From NCBI RefSeq assembly GCF_014200595.1, contig NZ_JACHCG010000003.1:472084-536083 (forward strand): a stretch of 64,000 nucleotides of DNA. The letters are read 5' to 3'. Of this stretch, positions 61,901 through 64,000 are shown one piece after another. The notes under the pieces are model-generated. The model did not search any database. It saw only the letters and a program-made list of their open reading frames with translations, and was not told where the DNA came from. The stretch comes from Pedobacter cryoconitis (GTDB taxonomy: Bacteria; Bacteroidota; Bacteroidia; Sphingobacteriales; Sphingobacteriaceae). The stretch's first letter is position 1; every line of letters starts with the position of its first letter. The translations under genes were made by a program, and so were the position numbers.

Positions 61901-64000
61901 AGTATGCAATACTTTATTTTTATAGCCTGATGTAGTGAGTTTAGTTGCAAAGGCCATCAAAGGTTCTTCTTCACCCGAAACCACACTTAAACTGTTGCTA
62001 TTGACTGCCGCAAGAGAAATCGCAGGCTCGCCTCTTAATAAATCTCTTAATTCCAGTTCTGAGATCGAGACACTTAACATCTGACCCTTTTTTACCTGCT
62101 GCATTAAAGCTCCACGCTTAATCACCAGTTTCAAAGCATCTTCCATACCCCATACCCCGCTGATACAGGCAGCTACATATTCACCTATGCTGTGTCCGAT
62201 CAGCATTGCAGGTTTAATTCCCCAATGCAATAACAAACAGCTCAATGCATACTCCATGATAAAAAGAGCAGGCTGGGCGTAACAAGTATCATTGATATTC
62301 AATGCACTGGCTCCTTCCGGATAAATCACGGCCTTCAGATCCATCCCTGACTGTTCAGCCACGATTGCAAAACATGCATCTGCTGCGGAACGAAAAACAG
62401 CTTCATTTTCATATAACTCCTGGTACATCCCAGTATATTGTGAGCCCTGACCGCTAAACATGAATACGATTGGTTGTTTACCTGACGCACTTTTTGAAAC
62501 TGGAGCTTGTTCTTTTAAAGCTTCCAATGCTTCATCAGCCGTACTGCAAACTAAACTTTGACGGTAATTGAAATGTGCACGCCCTGTTTGAAGGGTATAA
62601 GATACATCTGCCAGTTTAGCTGCTGGATTTTCAGTGAAATAGGTTTTATATTTTTCAAGGTTGCGTTTCAGTGCTTCCTCATTCTTTCCTGAGAATATTA
62701 ATAGATGTTGTTCGCGTCCTGCATCTGAAGTCACAGCTTCAGGCGCTTCTTCCAAAATCACATGTGCATTCGTACCACCGATACCGAATGAACTTACTCC
62801 TGCACGTAACGGGTATTGTGTATTTTCCCATTCTTTCAAAGTGGTATTCACATAGAACGGACTTGTTAAAAAGTTAATTTTAGGATTTGGGCTTTTGTAA
62901 TGAAGACTTGGAGGCAGCTGACGATATTTAATCGATAATACAGCTTTAATTAAACCAGCAATCCCCGCAGCTGCATCCAGGTGACCAATATTGGTTTTCA
63001 CTGAGCCAATGGCACAATATTGACGTTTATCGGTATTGAAAGCTTGTCTTAATCCCTCTATTTCTATCGGGTCGCCCAAGCTTGTTCCTGTTCCATGAGC
63101 CTCAATCATACCGATACTTTCGGCAGGTATCCTGGCTTTTCTGATCGCCGTATCAATCGCTTTAGCCTGCCCTTCAATACTAGGGGCAGTAAAACCAACT
63201 TTCCGGTTACCATCATTATTCGTCGCTGTAGCTTTAATAACCGCATGGATCACATCACCATCTCTTAGTGCACGTGCCAATCTTTTCAGCACAACCGTAC
63301 CTACTCCATTCCCACCTACAGTACCACCAGATTGCTCATCAAATGCTCTGCATTTACCATCAGGTGACCAGATCATACTTTTATGATACTTGTACCCATC
63401 ATTATCATGGGTTGTCACAGACACACCACCCGCAACTGCGATATCACATTTTTGTGAAAGTAATTCCTGACAGGCAGTATCTACTGCAACCAATGAAGTA
63501 GAGCAGGCAGTAGCAATATTTAAGCTTGGCCCTTTTAAGTTTAGTTTATAAGAAACCCTCGGACACATAAAATCTTTATCCGCGTAAGTGATCCCTTCCC
63601 ATTTTTCTATCCAGTTATGGTCATCAGCCTCGTTGATATTGATATTATACGAAGGATTAGTTGATGCGCCGCCATACAATCCAATGGCCCCTGTATAGTT
63701 GTATGGATTATATCCTGCATGCTCCAGAGATTCCCAGGTACATTCATGAAACAAACGGATCTGAGGATCCATTGAACCAGCCTCTGAAGGAATATAATTG
63801 AAAAATGCGGCATCAAACTTTTCATAGTTAGCTAATGTTCCTTTTGCATAGATCAGTGTACTATTTTCAGGTGTATCTTTTCGAACGATAGACTCTGTTC
63901 CTGATTGCAGGTTCTGCCAGTATTCTTCTATATTTCCGGCACCGGGAAAACGACAAGCCATCCCGATAATTGCAATGTCAGTATCCTTAATCAATTCATT
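52910..64000 (-). CDS. Hybrid PKS-NRPS synthase, KS-AT-(KR remnant)-ACP-C-A-T-E-C-A-T; 5' end cut by the window
   Basis: About 3700 residues are visible and the frame is still open at base 64000. The TTG at 63994 is not a credible start, since in-frame Asn-Glu precede it; the real start is probably a few codons upstream, because homologous synthases here begin about 8-10 residues before the same KS motif. Numbering from 63994: KS (Cys near 164, TACSTS), AT (Ser near 601, GHSIGE; HAFH, malonyl-type), a KR structural half without its catalytic half (865-1030), ACP (near 1072), C (HHIITDG near 1259), A (near 1737), T (near 2119), E (HHLIIDGVSW near 2302; GWFTSMYP near 2459), a C of the type that follows E domains (HHHILMDG near 2769), A (near 3241) and T (near 3636). 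Codes read about DGAAVAEVGK and DIWEITADDK, both unassigned. Confidence 0.93.
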   Translation of the reverse strand, partial: NELIKDTDIAIIGMACRFPGAGNIEEYWQNLQSGTESIVRKDTPENSTLIYAKGTLANYEKFDAAFFNYIPSEAGSMDPQIRLFHECTWESLEHAGYNPYNYTGAIGLYGGASTNPSYNININEADDHNWIEKWEGITYADKDFMCPRVSYKLNLKGPSLNIATACSTSLVAVDTACQELLSQKCDIAVAGGVSVTTHDNDGYKYHKSMIWSPDGKCRAFDEQSGGTVGGNGVGTVVLKRLARALRDGDVIHAVIKATATNNDGNRKVGFTAPSIEGQAKAIDTAIRKARIPAESIGMIEAHGTGTSLGDPIEIEGLRQAFNTDKRQYCAIGSVKTNIGHLDAAAGIAGLIKAVLSIKYRQLPPSLHYKSPNPKINFLTSPFYVNTTLKEWENTQYPLRAGVSSFGIGGTNAHVILEEAPEAVTSDAGREQHLLIFSGKNEEALKRNLEKYKTYFTENPAAKLADVSYTLQTGRAHFNYRQSLVCSTADEALEALKEQAPVSKSASGKQPIVFMFSGQGSQYTGMYQELYENEAVFRSAADACFAIVAEQSGMDLKAVIYPEGASALNINDTCYAQPALFIMEYALSCLLLHWGIKPAMLIGHSIGEYVAACISGVWGMEDALKLVIKRGALMQQVKKGQMLSVSISELELRDLLRGEPAISLAAVNSNSLSVVSGEEEPLMAFATKLTTSGYKNKVLHTSHAFHSWMMDGILAEFEKAFEGINFKPQQIPVISNLTGEPAKDSEIGSPAYWVKHLRNEVRFSAGAGHILQQEQVVFIELGPGNALSTFVRSHQNRTRQHKVISMISSAAQVHQDQRQVLKGLGELWENGVRINWETYYQDEQRQKLALPAYSFDQVAYPVSLQQSVQSISKQKTSIVDQFYTPDLKDSALSYLIFADEYGVGKLLAESFNKEDIDFIYVTKGTAYLEKGNNQYELNPESAAGYEELFSSLHAKQIALKSIVYGWAIKETLGLQRTTIDFDMTASDLQFVNHIIKSTHKINSSSVVPITFLTGELYEILVQQRIDIAIEASTLMKPGEEKQVSHTVENQMITLWENFFGISDITYADDFFELGGDSLKALVMIGRIHRLFGIEISITEFFNCSSVRLLSENIKNKINQNEGTAIQYQGLKAAAVQEYYTLSSVQQRLYFQYKFDQNSLSYNLPYCFVMEGEVDYSKLNYAFTQIIERHESLRTRFVEIEGTPFQQIIADPAFTIETLECNTAQLQAVIKAFIRPFDLNNEALIRVAVATTEAQQLLMIDMHHIITDGVSHGIFIKEFMQLYNNEVLQPLKLQYKDFSAWQQSADQQEKASGHQQFWLDQFAAAVPVLEIPADFNRPMVQEHQGHVLNFSIGKEDTQQLKLIAESQGATLFMLLLSAYNILLSKLSNSADIVVGTPANGRQHADLENMMGMFVNTLPMRNAVKAEWNFQEFLASVKEHTLKAFEHQAYPYEKLIDDLGVVRSTGRNPLFDVMFAYQNFEKSELSANGLRLTEYSAGHITSIFDLNLLACERNGELLLDLIYSPALFTRDTIEKYTGYFNQILSAVIADPQQKIADIAILSMEERELLLNEFNNTFDENNPDKETIISMFEKQVATTPDAIALVFKDQNISYLQLNAKVNAIAQKIGFDLVEKENKKIALLFDPSIEMIASILAVLRLGGIYVPLSPESPADRNSYILSNCDCGLLLIQDAVFDQDYIDLLSAATANVKLISTGYDQVAYQEYPAVDVLPDDSVYIIYTSGTTGMPKGVEIRHKGLMNYVAWRMSNHKLTAKDVTLQLVSYHFDGFGADIYPSLLGGGKFIIIPKEERLNANYIINAIQTERVTNFAMTPGLYGAIINGLPAGDHFRDLRFVVLAGEKASRNLIQTSNRVLPHVLLENEYGPTESTVGVVHNDILDENNNAIIGKPIANTLIYILGKNNELLPLGFTGELCVSGIGIAKGYVNNEKLTSEKFIDNPFVAGLKIYKTGDQAKWLPDGQLEFLGRSDNQIKIRGFRVELEEIMSQLTLHPAIKESVIVVKEKAEGEKLLVAYYTTFYTVEVDELRSFLAAQLPNYMVPSYFMALEQMPITLVGKLDTKALPEITIQAGLDYVAPQTTEEKALSEVWSKVLGVERIGVTDNFFALGGDSIKSIQISSRMHALGYEVPVKEMFISQTITELSRKIRKTEILTDQAIVLGKVELTPIQQWFFDGSIVNKQHFNQSVMLNFADGITAGSVNTIFTKLLEHHDALRMVFSQRENQVIQEYQEPGLPLSLLVEDLSTADDPENSILLFAQQMQTGIELEHGPLVKLGLFQMKNGSRLLIVIHHLIIDGVSWRILFEDIDTLYKQLIAGEKLVLPLKTDSFQSWSAQLGEYVKSATFHKAKQYWNTILNTNKAAIRKDGKENSYQLQDVKRIEFVLSKKETSALLSRVNHAFGTQINDVLLAALGLSIRQQYGVESLMIDLESHGREQLTQHTNFGRTIGWFTSMYPVLLTITHEDLSAVLKQVKETLREIPNNGLDFLLLKQLTAGNDLSARSQICFNYLGQFDTDTAGNAYTIATEKKGNDIAGTESMGYDWDIAGIITGGQLKIALGYFEDQYTTTEISSFMGLFNQNLVEIITYCSAIEQTELTPSDLTYKGLTINQLEELQTQYAVENIYTLSPLQEGMLFHALIAPDSDNYFGQMTYRVTGQLDIQAVERSMNELFARYGILRTTFLHGTYERPLQLVQKGRKIGFQFHDIRMESLLTSKDEMMLQYRMEDRARKFNLSEDVLMRLSIYQTDTDEFEFIWSHHHILMDGWCMGIIIREFRTLYSHHKNQKEITLPKVRPYADYIQWLENRDQEVSVNYWKDYLSGYESLSSLPKKETLSTAKSFVPASEEFILDKEITGKLRKASAANGVTINTILQSAWGILLAAYNNTDDVLFGSIVSGRPAEIAGVESMVGLFINAIPFRLRIDKEETIRTLLQQVQNACLDNEAHQYVSLALIQSFSDLGPGLLDHILIFEDYPMTAEVQGADAEFAVKNVELFEQTNYDLSVMIAPADEITIKFDYNTDVYEGELIKQAARHFNNIIVQLADEDKSNITALEFVTTSEKHQLLHEFNTTAKEFDKRIFIDLFKDQVNKTPEAIAVVHNLSSLTYEELYHRSKVLALQLIKAGVKPGQKVALYMPRSIEMLVGILGVFQAGGGYVPIDVDYPKERIREILSGSETQVVLVTADVADEIDELRTSLPDLEQVICIDTLADPDEDAEIDQEGYGMQDLAYIIYTSGTTGKPKGVMIHQLGMINHIYSKIDDLKLDEHTVIAQSASPCFDISVWQFLTALLVGGKTHIIDKEILTSPKQLISELNRGGVTIFESVPSLMTTFLEEMPDHQDNSLKQLVWMIPTGEPLTISLVRKWYTYFPDIKLLNAYGPTEASDDITVHEVAYPEENQQLISIGKPIQNMKIYIVSKQLSLCPVGIEGEICVAGLGVGLGYYKDEEKTNKVFINNPFAEEKNSGYDILYKTGDIGYFTPTGDIICLGRIDHQVKIRGLRMELGEIENRLSAHELVQASTILAVKKNNDTYLVAYYQAEQEIDPAILKDFLLQTLPDYMVPAYYMQLERMPVTSNGKLNRKALPAYSIKQNDQDIRPANAVEEKLIGFWSEILNIDPELMNISSNFFDLGGHSLKAITLVNKIHKFFGAEVPLKEIFQKQSIENIADYLITVQQIPCEMEFEGNITEISI
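61437..63120 (-). repeat. Near-identical KS(C-terminal half)-AT segment, copy 2
   Basis: Partner of 19801-21500, inside the 52910-64000 synthase. Similarity starts sharply near the ESIGMIEAHG segment and ends near the PAYSFD motif after the AT domain, as expected for gene conversion or a recent domain exchange. Confidence 0.85.

Noticed and set aside
63992..63994. TTG at 63994 as the start of the first synthase
   Set aside because: The frame stays open to base 64000 (in-frame Asn-Glu before it) and sibling synthases begin 8-10 residues before the same KS motif, so the true start probably lies just outside the window.

Overview
The window looks like chromosomal DNA from a Bacteroidota bacterium of the Sphingobacteriales or Pedobacter kind. 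This rests on signal peptides ending in Ala-Gln, a CarboxypepD_reg-like outer-membrane barrel protein and moderately AT-rich DNA. Every convincing gene is on the minus strand, so transcription runs from 64000 towards 1. Almost all of the window is one hybrid nonribosomal peptide/polyketide biosynthetic locus plus its accessory genes. It is cut at its upstream end: the first megasynthase reading frame is still open at base 64000. I see no IS element, tRNA, rRNA or CRISPR.

Assembly line in transcription order, with domains read from motifs: 64000-52910, KS-AT-(KR remnant)-ACP / C-A-T-E / C-A-T; 52913-49602, docking-C-A-T; 49591-41711, docking-C-C-A-T / C-A-T; 41703-32575, KS-AT-KR-ACP / C-A-T / C. 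A strong hairpin-plus-U-tract terminator follows at 32519-32545, then a 443-base gap and an asparagine synthetase gene (32131-30275). The line resumes with 30144-26992, A-T-C; 26943-22408, a decayed (half C)-(gutted A)-T module followed by C-A-T; 22406-13047, KS-AT-ACP / C-A-T / C-A-T; and 13047-11395, docking plus a free-standing terminal C domain. Substrate codes read by eye give Thr once and Ser three times with good confidence, Gly tentatively, and several I cannot assign. One residue is epimerised to D. Malonate (AT motif HAFH) is the likely extender for three C2 extensions. No thioesterase, reductase release domain, MbtH-like protein or phosphopantetheinyl transferase is encoded in the window.

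Accessory genes 11363-48: a trehalose-6-phosphate synthase-like GT20 enzyme, a second GT-A-like putative glycosyltransferase, a serine peptidase fused through membrane helices to a peptide-export ABC transporter (the layout of prodrug-activating peptidases such as ZmaM), a second secreted serine hydrolase with TPR repeats, an Asp/Glu-type racemase, a cupin/JmjC-like oxygenase and a TonB-receptor-like outer-membrane barrel. Gaps are short (1 to 77 bases), so these probably share a transcript with the second half of the assembly line.

Working model (inference): the synthases build a Ser/Thr-rich peptide interrupted by C2 units, giving statine-like residues. The oxygenase, racemase and glycosyltransferases supply or decorate building blocks or product. 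The fusion protein exports the product and trims it in the periplasm, and the barrel protein handles it at the outer membrane. The least ordinary parts are the peptidase-ABC fusion, the split and decayed modules around asnB, the tandem C-C pair, the free terminal C domain in place of a thioesterase, and a consistent two-class set of docking tails.
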